Source: an uncultured Burkholderiaceae bacterium (GTDB lineage Bacteria; Pseudomonadota; Gammaproteobacteria; Burkholderiales; Burkholderiaceae_F). From it: a DNA stretch of 8,218 nucleotides. Under the pieces are notes generated by a model. The model was not told the DNA's origin. It saw only the letters and a program-made list of their open reading frames with translations, and searched no databases. Positions 1 to 5,793 of this stretch are shown in pieces. Location: contig CALGWX010000149.1 of the NCBI GenBank assembly GCA_937936215.1, forward strand, positions 1-8,218. The letters are read 5' to 3'. Within the stretch, counting starts at the first letter, position 1; every line of letters begins with the position of its first letter. The position numbers and the translations under genes are program-made.

Positions 1-34
1 AAATCAGCCGCGGGCCCCGCGTTCTTCCGAAGCG

Positions 35-61
35 GGAAATCGGAGTCTGACCCCGATTTCC
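35..61. repeat. 27-nt near-perfect palindrome, REP-like element
   Basis: Two 9-nt arms, ggaaatcgg (35-43) and ccgatttcc (53-61), are exact reverse complements. The centre continues the dyad: gtc (45-47) pairs with gac (49-51) around a single t, and only the A/C pair at 44/52 breaks symmetry. From memory, palindromes carrying a GGGGTCAGA-type core are dispersed between genes in many beta- and gammaproteobacterial chromosomes, often with REP-associated tyrosine transposases. That family link is recalled, not tested. Only one copy is in this window. Its right arm runs into the plsC reading frame and its centre supplies a TGA (48-50) in another frame. Confidence 0.6.
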
Positions 62-85
62 GTCCGCTCGGCGCTGTACCTGCTG

Positions 86-838
86 GTGCTGACGGTCACG
101 GTGATCCCGTGGGCGTTCGTGGTGCTGGCCGCCTATGTTCGGCCGGTGAGCGTGCGCTACCGGCTGTGCACGATGTGGACGCGCTTCGCGATCCTCGCCG
201 CGCGGCGGATCTGCGGCATCACCTGGCGCGTCGAGGGCTGGGAGAACCTGCCGGCCACACCGTCGATCTTGCTGCCGAAGCACCAGTCGACGTGGGAGAC
301 GTTCTGGCTGCCGTCGTTCCTGCCGCACCCGCTGACCTTCGTCTACAAGCGCGAACTGCACCTGGTGCCGTTCTTCGGCTGGGCGATGGCGTCGCTGCAC
401 ATGATCAACATCGACCGCAGCCGCGGCCAGGACGCCTTCGAGCAGGTGGTCACGCAGGGCGAGCAGCACCTGCGCGACGGCTGGTGGATCGTGATCTTCC
501 CCGAGGGCACGCGCACCCGGCCCGGGGCCACGCCGCGCTACAAGACCGGCGGCGCGCGGCTCGCGGTGCGCACCGGCACGCCGGTGGTGCCGATCGCCGT
601 GAACAGCGGTGAGGTGTGGCCGCGCCGCGCCTTCCTGAAGGTGCCCGGCGAGGTCACCATCAGCATCGGCCCGCCGATCTCGCCCGAGGGCCGCACGGCC
701 GACGAGGTGAACGCGCTCGTGGAATCGTGGATCGAAACGGAGATGCGCCGCCTCGCCCCGCACCGCTATAGCGGGCCCTACGTTCCCGCCGGTCGCCTCG
801 GCCCGCGCGAGCGCAACAGCTCCACCGCCGCGCTTTGA
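86..838 (+). CDS. plsC: 1-acyl-sn-glycerol-3-phosphate acyltransferase (PlsC/LPLAT family)
   Basis: Transfers an acyl chain to the sn-2 position of lysophosphatidic acid to make phosphatidic acid, the phospholipid precursor, at the inner membrane. From the GTG at 86 it gives 250 residues. A hydrophobic N-terminal segment (about 1-22) is followed by acyltransferase block I, H66-QSTW-E71, a variant HX4E where most families have HX4D. Block II is YKRELHLVPFFGWAM (88-102), block III is FPEGTR (138-143) with E140, and block IV is VVPIAVNSG (167-175). The 5' end is uncertain. The frame is open upstream to base 2, and the hydrophobic segment seems to begin at about 65 (VRSALYLLVLTVTV), before the GTG and next to the palindrome at 35-61. 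No ATG is available in the window, so the true start may be a rare codon or lie beyond the edge. The TGA overlaps the next gene's start. Family assignment is very secure, the start is not. Confidence 0.93.
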   Translation: MLTVTVIPWAFVVLAAYVRPVSVRYRLCTMWTRFAILAARRICGITWRVEGWENLPATPSILLPKHQSTWETFWLPSFLPHPLTFVYKRELHLVPFFGWAMASLHMINIDRSRGQDAFEQVVTQGEQHLRDGWWIVIFPEGTRTRPGATPRYKTGGARLAVRTGTPVVPIAVNSGEVWPRRAFLKVPGEVTISIGPPISPEGRTADEVNALVESWIETEMRRLAPHRYSGPYVPAGRLGPRERNSSTAAL

Positions 839-1641
839 AGCCCTCCCCTGCCACCGACGCCCGGCAACTCGCGCTTGCCTTCGACGCGCCGGCCGCCGTG
901 CCGGCGCACGACGGAGGCGCGGCGCCACGCGAACCGCGGCACGCGCCAGTCGGGCAGCCGCCGATCCGCTATACGCTGCGGCGCGCTCGACGCCGCTCGA
1001 TCGGCTTCACCATCGACGATCGCGGCCTGACCGTGGCGGCGCCACGCTGGGTCAGCGTCGCCGAGATCGAAGCGGCGATCGCCGAGAAGGAGCGCTGGAT
1101 CCGCCGTAAGCTGGCCGAGTACCGCGAGTGGCAGGCGCGCCAGCCGCTGCGGCGCGTGCACTTCGGCGACGGCGGCCAGTTGCTGGTGCTCGGCGCGCCG
1201 GTCACGCTGCGGCTGCGCCCCGACGTCGAGCGCACGCAGCGCGTCGGCGCCGAACTGCACTTGGCGCTGCCGCCGCACGCTGGCGAGCCGCAAGTCCGCG
1301 ATGCCGTCCACGCCTGGCTGAAGGCCGAGGCGCGCCGCATCCTCGGCGAGCGCCTGCGCGTGCTGGCCGCGCGGCAGCCGCGGCAGCCGCGCTCGTGGTC
1401 GCTGTCGTCGGCGCGCTCGCAGTGGGGCGCGTGCACGCACGACGGGCACATCCGGCTGAACTGGCGGCTCGTCCACTTCTCGCCGTCGGTGATCGACTAC
1501 GTCGTCGCGCACGAACTGGCGCACCTGCGCGAGCTGAACCACAGCGCGCGCTTCTGGCAGGCGGTCGGCGAGCTGTTGCCCGGGTTCGAGTCCGCGCGCG
1601 ACGAGGTCAAGAAGCTCGATCTGGCCGCGCTGCCGATATGA
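835..1641 (+). CDS. YgjP/DUF45-type M48-like zinc metallopeptidase
   Basis: A 268-residue protein with a gluzincin-type HELAH motif (226-230) and a following NH (235-236) in HELAHLRELNHSARFW, the zinc site expected of the YgjP-like (DUF45, SprT/WLM-related) family. Other family marks are SARSQWGAC (192-200), GHIRLNWRL (204-212) and the N-terminal RRARRRSIGFTIDDRGLTV (49-67). The substrate is not established for this family, so I assign only a predicted metal-dependent hydrolase. The chosen start is TTG at 835, overlapping the plsC TGA as TTGA, which suggests translational coupling. An in-frame GTG at 898 is the alternative, but residues DARQLALAFD before it look like the conserved short N-terminal motif I recall in homologues, favouring 835. 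No good Shine-Dalgarno site is seen. A tandem 9-bp duplication (1372-1389) encodes RQPRQP. Confidence 0.9.
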   Translation: MKPSPATDARQLALAFDAPAAVPAHDGGAAPREPRHAPVGQPPIRYTLRRARRRSIGFTIDDRGLTVAAPRWVSVAEIEAAIAEKERWIRRKLAEYREWQARQPLRRVHFGDGGQLLVLGAPVTLRLRPDVERTQRVGAELHLALPPHAGEPQVRDAVHAWLKAEARRILGERLRVLAARQPRQPRSWSLSSARSQWGACTHDGHIRLNWRLVHFSPSVIDYVVAHELAHLRELNHSARFWQAVGELLPGFESARDEVKKLDLAALPI

Positions 1642-1727
1642 CTCGCGCTCTTGTCCCGTGGTAGATCTCGGCTGACACCACCGCAGCCCATCCTGGACTA
1701 CGCTGCGCGACCTGACAGAACGACCGC

Positions 1728-1733
1728 AAGAGG
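1728..1733 (+). promoter_or_regulatory. Ribosome binding site of gloA
   Basis: AAGAGG lies 7 nt before the ATG at 1741. It decides the gloA start against the longer in-frame reading that begins with TTG at 1651. Confidence 0.75.
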
Positions 1734-1740
1734 CATCGAC

Positions 1741-2127
1741 ATGCGAATCCTGCACACCATGCTGCGTGTCGGCGACATGCAGCGCTCGATCGACTTCTAC
1801 ACCTGCGTGCTCGGCATGCAGCTGCTGCGCACCACCGACCGGCCGGAGCAGAAGTACTCGCTCGCCTTCGTCGGCTACGGCGACGAGCGCAGCAACGCCG
1901 TGCTGGAGCTGACCTACAACTACGGCGTCGAGCGCTACGACCTCGGCACCGGCTTCGGCCACATCGCCATCGGTGTCGACGACGTCTATGCCACCTGCGA
2001 GAGGATCCGCGCCGCCGGCGGCAACGTCACCCGTGAGCCGGGGCCGGTGAAGGGCGGCACGACGGTGATCGCGTTCGTCACCGATCCGGACGGCTACAAG
2101 ATCGAGCTGATCCAAACCGGCCCGTAA
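1741..2127 (+). CDS. gloA: Lactoylglutathione lyase (glyoxalase I)
   Basis: Isomerises the hemithioacetal of methylglyoxal and glutathione to S-lactoylglutathione, the first step of the glyoxalase detoxification pathway in the cytosol. The 128-residue length is close to E. coli GloA (135). It has the two-repeat VOC fold, MRILHTMLRVGDMQRSIDFY at the front and GFGHIAIGVDDVY in the second half. All four metal ligands fall at the E. coli positions: H5, E56, H74 and E122. The C-terminal FVTDPDGYKIELIQ is typical. With short loops and this ligand set it resembles the Ni/Co-dependent bacterial class rather than the longer Zn-dependent class (inference). The start is set by AAGAGG at 1728-1733. It is separated from the upstream peptidase gene by 99 nt, so it may have its own promoter. 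It ends convergent to rsmA. Confidence 0.96.
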   Translation: MRILHTMLRVGDMQRSIDFYTCVLGMQLLRTTDRPEQKYSLAFVGYGDERSNAVLELTYNYGVERYDLGTGFGHIAIGVDDVYATCERIRAAGGNVTREPGPVKGGTTVIAFVTDPDGYKIELIQTGP

Positions 2128-2160
2128 GCGCCCTGCGGCCACCTATCAAGGGGCAGGCGC
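2128..2160. terminator. Possible stem-loop terminator after gloA, no T-tract
   Basis: Directly after the gloA TAA, gcgcc (2128-2132) plus tgc (2134-2136) pairs with gca (2153-2155) plus ggcgc (2156-2160). This is an 8-bp GC-rich stem with one bulged c and a loop of about 16 nt. A second stem, gccgg (2169-2173) with ccggc (2184-2188), follows, then gccgac (2210-2215) with gtcggc (2223-2228). None is followed by a run of T on either strand, so a classical intrinsic terminator is not shown. The position between convergent genes is what suggests the role. Confidence 0.3.
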
Positions 2161-2252
2161 ACGCCGGCGCCGGCCGCGGCCGCCCGGCGGCGTGGGCCGA
2201 GCCGCCATAGCCGACGCGTTCGGTCGGCCCCGGTTATGCGCGGCTTCCGCGA

Positions 2253-3035
2253 TCAGCCCGCCACGGCCCGGGCCAAGGCCACGAACGCCTCGACCGGCAG
2301 CGTCTCGGCGCGCGCGCCGGGATCGACGCCGCAGCCGCGGACCGCCGCCTCGTCGAGCAGCGCCGCCAGCGCATTGCGCAGCGTCTTGCGCCGCTGGCCA
2401 AAGGCGGCGGTGACGATGCGGGCGAACACCGCTTCGTCCACCGCCGGCATCTCTTCCGCCGGCCTCGGCACGAGGCGGACGATCGCCGAGCTGACCTTCG
2501 GCGCCGGCGAGAACGCGCCGGGCGGCACGACGAACAGCCGGCTGGCGCGGTAGCGGAACTGCAGCATCACCGACAGGCGGCCGTAGTCGCGGCCGCCGGG
2601 CGCGGCGACGATGCGATCGACGACCTCTTTCTGCAGCATGAAGTGCTGGTCGCGCACACGCGCGGCGATCGGCAGCAGCGCGAACAGCAGCGGCGTGGAG
2701 ATGTGGTACGGCAAATTGCCGACGATGCGCAGCGGGTGCGGATCCTCGGCGGCCAGCCGCGCCCAGTCCAGATGCAGGGCATCACCCTCGATCAGGTACA
2801 AACGGTCGACGCCGAAGCGGCGCTGCAGACGTGCCGCCAGGTCGCGGTCGATTTCCACCGCCGTGATGCACCCGGCGCGCTCGACGAGCGGCGCGGTCAG
2901 CGCGCCGAGGCCCGGCCCGATCTCGACGATGCGCTCGCCGGGCCGCGGGTCGATCGCGCCAACGATGCGATCGATGTAGTGCGCGTCGTGCAGGAAGTTC
3001 TGCGAGAAGCGCTTGCGGGCGCGGTGCCCTTCCAT
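2253..3035 (-). CDS. rsmA: 16S rRNA (adenine1518-N6/adenine1519-N6)-dimethyltransferase
   Basis: RsmA (KsgA) dimethylates the two adjacent adenines in the helix 45 loop of 16S rRNA using S-adenosylmethionine, a late small-subunit maturation step. Its loss gives kasugamycin resistance. The 260-residue protein shows the family signatures in order: ARKRFSQNFLHD (6-17), the SAM-binding motif VEIGPGLGALT (37-47), the acidic E61 of AVEIDRDLA, EGDALHLD (83-90), the catalytic NLPYHIS (107-113), LQKEVVDRI (134-142), FSPAPKVSSAIVRL (175-188) and QRRKTLRNAL (214-223). The reading frame extends far upstream, but homology begins at MEGHRARKRF, so ATG at 3035 is the start. Its first base is the last base of the preceding gene's TGA (TGATG), a classic coupling arrangement with no strong Shine-Dalgarno site. 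It is the last gene of the leftward block; apaG and apaH, which follow it in E. coli, are absent here. Confidence 0.97.
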   Translation of the reverse strand: MEGHRARKRFSQNFLHDAHYIDRIVGAIDPRPGERIVEIGPGLGALTAPLVERAGCITAVEIDRDLAARLQRRFGVDRLYLIEGDALHLDWARLAAEDPHPLRIVGNLPYHISTPLLFALLPIAARVRDQHFMLQKEVVDRIVAAPGGRDYGRLSVMLQFRYRASRLFVVPPGAFSPAPKVSSAIVRLVPRPAEEMPAVDEAVFARIVTAAFGQRRKTLRNALAALLDEAAVRGCGVDPGARAETLPVEAFVALARAVAG

Positions 3036-3421
3036 CAGCGCGCAGCGGTCTCGCGGCGGTGCCACCACTCGCGGAATTCGCGGCAGCGGCCGTCGGCGCC
3101 GAACCGCGCGGCCAGCACCCCGTCGAGCTCGACGAAGGCGCCGTCGCGCACGCGCACGAAGGTGGCCTGCCAGCGCGCGGTGCCGGTGTCGCCGTCGATG
3201 GCGACCGGTTGCGCGGCGAAAGTCACCTGGCGCTGGCCGTCCTGCGCGCCTTCGGTCCAGTAGCGGCGTATCGCGTCGTGGCCGACCAGCGGCGGATCGA
3301 ACGGCGTCTCGTGGTAGGCCGCATCGGCGGTGAACAGGTGGACCGCCGCCTGCGGATCGCCGTCGATCCACGCCTGGCCGTAGCGGCGCAGCCAGTCGGC
3401 GAAGGCGGCGGGCGTGATCAC
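3035..3421 (-). CDS. Small NTF2-like (SnoaL-fold) protein, function unknown
   Basis: A 128-residue protein with the layout of the NTF2/SnoaL alpha+beta superfamily: an N-terminal helix (AFADWLRRYGQAWIDGDPQ, 6-24), AAVHLFTADAAYHETPF (25-41) with the usual Tyr-X-Glu-X-Pro-Phe turn, a PLVGHDAIRRYW segment (44-55), and alternating strands to FREWWHRRE (116-124). No signal peptide or membrane segment is visible. The start is GTG at 3421, overlapping the pdxA TGA by 4 nt (GTGA). The stop shares one base with the rsmA ATG, so it is tightly coupled on both sides. Members of this superfamily include isomerases, cyclases and non-enzymatic binding domains, and nothing here fixes the ligand. Family membership comes from pattern recognition. 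The reading frame is solid because both junctions are so tight. Confidence 0.82.
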   Translation of the reverse strand: MITPAAFADWLRRYGQAWIDGDPQAAVHLFTADAAYHETPFDPPLVGHDAIRRYWTEGAQDGQRQVTFAAQPVAIDGDTGTARWQATFVRVRDGAFVELDGVLAARFGADGRCREFREWWHRRETAAR

Positions 3422-4356
3422 GCGCGCGACAGCTCGTCGGCCAGCGCCAGCGCCGCCTTCATGCTGCCGGCGTCCGCGGTGCCGCCGCCGGCCAGATCGA
3501 GCGCCGTGCCGTGGTCGACCGACGTGCGCACGATCGGCAGCCCCAGCGTGACGTTGACGCCATGGCCGAAACTGGCGTGCTTGAGCACCGGCAGGCCCTG
3601 GTCGTGGAACATCGCCAGCACGGCGTCGAAGCGCGAAAGCATCGTCGTGACGAACAGCGTGTCGGCGGGCAAGGGGCCGTCGGCGTCGATGCCGCGCGCG
3701 CGGGCCGCTACCACCGCCGGGGCGATGACGTCGATCTCCTCGCGCCCGAGATGGCCGCCCTCGCCCGCGTGCGGGTTGAGGCCGGCCACGCCGATGCGCG
3801 GGCGCTCGATGCCGAAGCGCCGCCGCAGGTCGCCGTCGAGCACATCCAGCGTGGCCGCCAGCAGCGCGGCGGTGATCGCGGCGGGCACCCGCGCCAGCGG
3901 CAGGTGGGTGGTGGCGAGCGCCACCCGCATGCCGCCGCCGACCAGCATCATCACCACGTGCGGCGTGCCCGTGCGCTCGGCCAGGTACTCGGTGTGGCCG
4001 GTGAAGGGGATGCCCGCGTCGTTGATGACCCCCTTGTGCACCGGCGCGGTAGCCATGGCGCGGAAGGCGCCGCTGCGGCAACCCTCGATCGCGGCATCGA
4101 GCAGGCGCAGCACGTAGCCGGCGTTGCCCGCATCGAGCCGACCCGGCGCCGGCGGCGCTTCGCAGGGGACGTGCTGCACGGCCACGTGCGCGGGCAGCGG
4201 CCAGGGCACGCGGACGGCGGCGGCGGCCGCGCGCAGCAGCGCCTGGTCGCCGATCAGCACGGTCGGAAAGGCCGCGGCGGCGGCGGCGGCGACCGCGATC
4301 TCCGGCCCGATTCCGGCCGGCTCACCGGTGGTAACGGCGATCGGCGCGTGGGTCAT
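3418..4356 (-). CDS. pdxA: 4-hydroxythreonine-4-phosphate dehydrogenase
   Basis: PdxA oxidises 4-phosphohydroxy-L-threonine with NAD(P); the product decarboxylates to 3-amino-2-oxopropyl phosphate, which PdxJ condenses to pyridoxine 5'-phosphate in the DXP-dependent vitamin B6 pathway. The 312-residue protein (E. coli 329) starts with TTGEPAGIGPEI (9-20). It carries the three metal-binding histidines in their motifs: H151 in ATTHLPL, H196 in GLNPHAGE and H251 in MFHDQGLPVLKH. The substrate-binding HT of FTGHTEYLAERTG (118-130) is present, and the C-terminus has VRTSVDHGTALDLAG (277-291). ATG at 4356 is the only reasonable start, since an in-frame TGA lies three codons upstream (4363-4365). 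No strong Shine-Dalgarno site is seen. A GCC triplet tract gives seven alanines at 23-29. Unlike the other genes of the block it is separated from its upstream neighbour, by 105 nt from surA. Confidence 0.97.
   Translation of the reverse strand: MTHAPIAVTTGEPAGIGPEIAVAAAAAAAFPTVLIGDQALLRAAAAAVRVPWPLPAHVAVQHVPCEAPPAPGRLDAGNAGYVLRLLDAAIEGCRSGAFRAMATAPVHKGVINDAGIPFTGHTEYLAERTGTPHVVMMLVGGGMRVALATTHLPLARVPAAITAALLAATLDVLDGDLRRRFGIERPRIGVAGLNPHAGEGGHLGREEIDVIAPAVVAARARGIDADGPLPADTLFVTTMLSRFDAVLAMFHDQGLPVLKHASFGHGVNVTLGLPIVRTSVDHGTALDLAGGGTADAGSMKAALALADELSRA
4276..4290. repeat. (GGC)5 triplet tract inside pdxA
   Basis: Five uninterrupted GGC units on the plus strand read as GCC codons for A23-A27 of PdxA, followed by two more alanine codons. 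A length change would keep the frame. The segment follows the conserved N-terminal GEPAGIGPEI motif and precedes a strand, so variation there could be tolerated (inference). Confidence 0.6.
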
Positions 4357-4404
4357 CGGCCGTCAGCCGCAGGCGCCGCCGCGATCACGATCGGTGGCGG
4401 CCCG

Positions 4405-4430
4405 GGCAACGGCCTGCGGGCGGCCTTGCC
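4405..4430 (-). other. Predicted RNA stem-loop in the surA-pdxA spacer
   Basis: The spacer 4357-4461 is the only sizeable gap in the leftward block. Within it, ggcaa (4405-4409) and ggcc (4411-4414) pair with ggcc (4422-4425) and ttgcc (4426-4430). This is a 9-bp stem with one bulged base and a 7-nt loop (tgcgggc on the plus strand). In the transcript the stem reads GGCAAGGCC first. No U-run follows, so it does not look like an intrinsic terminator. It could slow RNA decay, mark a processing site or cover the start of pdxA translation; none of these is shown. An 11-nt direct repeat, caggcgccgcc, stands at 4370-4380 and 4430-4440, and an 8-nt inverted repeat cacgatcg/cgatcgtg at 4386-4393 and 4452-4459. 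Confidence 0.4.
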
Positions 4431-4461
4431 AGGCGCCGCCATCGCGGCCGGCGATCGTGGC

Positions 4462-5793
4462 TCAAGCATCGTCGAGCCGGTACTCGACGTACGTCCGGTC
4501 GCGCAGCTGGCGGATCCACTCCAGGTAGGCCTCCTCCGCCTTGCGCTCGCGCAGCGCCATACGCGCCATCAGCCGCTGCCGCTCGACCGGCGATGCCTCG
4601 GTTCGCCGCTCCAGCACCTGGATCAGGTGCCAGCCAAAGGGCGTGGCCACCGGCGGGCTGACCTCGCCGGGCTTCAGCAGCGCCATCGCGCGCTCGAACT
4701 CCGGGACGGTGTCGCCGGGATAGATCCAGCCAAGCTCTCCGCCGCGCGTGGCCGTCGAGTCCACCGAGTGCAGCCGCGCCAGCTGGCCGAAGTCCTGGCC
4801 GCCCTTGACGACGCGCTCGCGCAGGTCGTTCAGCCGCCGCAACACCTCGGCCTCGGGTGTCAGGTCCGACACGCGCAGCAGGATGTGCCGCACGCGCGTC
4901 TGCTCCACCGGCCCACTGGCGAGCCTGCCCTCGGTGGCGTCGCGCCGGCCGAGCAGCTTCAGGATGTGAAAGCCGCCTGGGCTGCGCACCAGCGGCGCCA
5001 GTTCGCCCGGCTTGACGTCCTTGATCGCCTCCAGGAACAGCGTCGGCAGCCGCTCCGCCGTGCGCCAGCCGAGCGAACCGCCGGCGAGCGCCTCCGGAGC
5101 CGCCGAGTTGCTCGCCGCCAGGCGCGCGAAATCGGCGCCGCCGCGCAGCTGCGCGATCAGCTCCTCGGCCTGGCGGCGCGTGGCCTCGATGCGCTCGGTC
5201 GAGGCGTTGTCGGGCACCCGCAGCAGGATCTGCGCGATGTGGTACTCGACGGCGCGCGGCGCCACGCCCGCCTGCTCGGCAAGGAAGTTGTCGATCTCGC
5301 CCTCGGAGACCTGGATGCGGGCGTCGACCTCGCGGTCGCGCAGGCGCGAGATGATGATGTCGTCGCGCACCTCGCTGCGGAAGCGCGCGAACGACATCCC
5401 CTCCTTCTCCAGCCGCTCGCGGAACTGCTGCAGCGTGAGCCCATTTTGCTCGGCGATCCTCGCCACCGCGGCGTTGACGGTGGCGTCGTCGACGCGCACG
5501 CCGGTCTCGCGCGCGAGCTGAATCTGCGCCCGGTCGACGATCATCCGCTCCAGCACCTGCCGCCGCAGCACCGCCGGCGGCGGCGGCTGGATGTTCTGCT
5601 GCCGCAGCTGCGCCTGCGCGATGCGCACCCGCGCCTCCAGTTCGGAAAGCGCAATCGCCTCGTCGTTGACCACTGCCACCACGCGGTCGAGCGGCACCGC
5701 CGCCGGGGCGCCGCCCTGCGCCAGCGCCGCTGATGCCGTCGCCAGCGCGAAAACGGCCGCGACACGTTGCAGCAGTCGCATGCAGTTACTCAT
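4462..5793 (-). CDS. surA: Periplasmic chaperone and parvulin-type peptidyl-prolyl isomerase SurA
   Basis: SurA escorts unfolded outer-membrane proteins across the periplasm to the BAM complex; LptD, encoded just upstream, is one of its clients in E. coli. The 443-residue reading has a signal peptide (LLQRVAAVFALATASAALA, about 7-25, cleavage after ALAQ or nearby). A chaperone module follows, starting VPLDRVVAVVNDEAIALSELEARV and running through the helical region to about 180. Then come parvulin domain 1 (about 183-282, VEYHIAQILLRV to GFHILKLLGRR), parvulin domain 2 (about 299-396, TRVRHILLRVSDL to GWHLIQVLERR), and a C-terminal helix that completes the chaperone module. The ATG at 5793 lies inside the end of lptD (8-nt overlap) with GAGG 3 nt before it. 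The ATG at 5781 is an equally reasonable start (439 residues, MRLLQRV) and sits 4 nt after the lptD stop. Both leave the signal peptide intact. Confidence 0.96.
   Translation of the reverse strand: MSNCMRLLQRVAAVFALATASAALAQGGAPAAVPLDRVVAVVNDEAIALSELEARVRIAQAQLRQQNIQPPPPAVLRRQVLERMIVDRAQIQLARETGVRVDDATVNAAVARIAEQNGLTLQQFRERLEKEGMSFARFRSEVRDDIIISRLRDREVDARIQVSEGEIDNFLAEQAGVAPRAVEYHIAQILLRVPDNASTERIEATRRQAEELIAQLRGGADFARLAASNSAAPEALAGGSLGWRTAERLPTLFLEAIKDVKPGELAPLVRSPGGFHILKLLGRRDATEGRLASGPVEQTRVRHILLRVSDLTPEAEVLRRLNDLRERVVKGGQDFGQLARLHSVDSTATRGGELGWIYPGDTVPEFERAMALLKPGEVSPPVATPFGWHLIQVLERRTEASPVERQRLMARMALRERKAEEAYLEWIRQLRDRTYVEYRLDDA

Noticed and set aside
3..50. Short frame ending at TGA 48-50 as the C-terminus of an upstream gene such as gmhB
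   Set aside because: Only 15 residues are visible (ending KREIGV) and they match nothing I recognise; the stop lies within the palindrome.
1672..1704. Possible gloA promoter with CTGACA at 1672-1677 and a weak -10 near 1696
   Set aside because: The -10 region (GACTAC or TACGCT) matches poorly at either spacing, so it is not supportable, although a promoter in this 99-nt gap remains plausible.
1651..1740. 30-codon N-terminal extension of gloA from TTG 1651
   Set aside because: The added residues have no similarity to glyoxalases, and the ATG at 1741 has AAGAGG at ideal spacing and restores metal ligand H5 to its family position.
778..2142. 454-codon open frame on the minus strand opposite the metallopeptidase and gloA
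   Set aside because: No motif is visible in it; the plus strand carries HELAH metallopeptidase and glyoxalase I with all catalytic residues.
3036..3371. N-terminal extension of rsmA in the same frame
   Set aside because: Homology begins at MEGHRARKRFSQNF; the extension is the out-of-frame reading of the NTF2-like gene.
3511..5733. 740-codon open frame on the plus strand opposite pdxA and surA
   Set aside because: Same low-complexity Arg/His/Ala/Gly composition, and it runs antisense to two certain genes.
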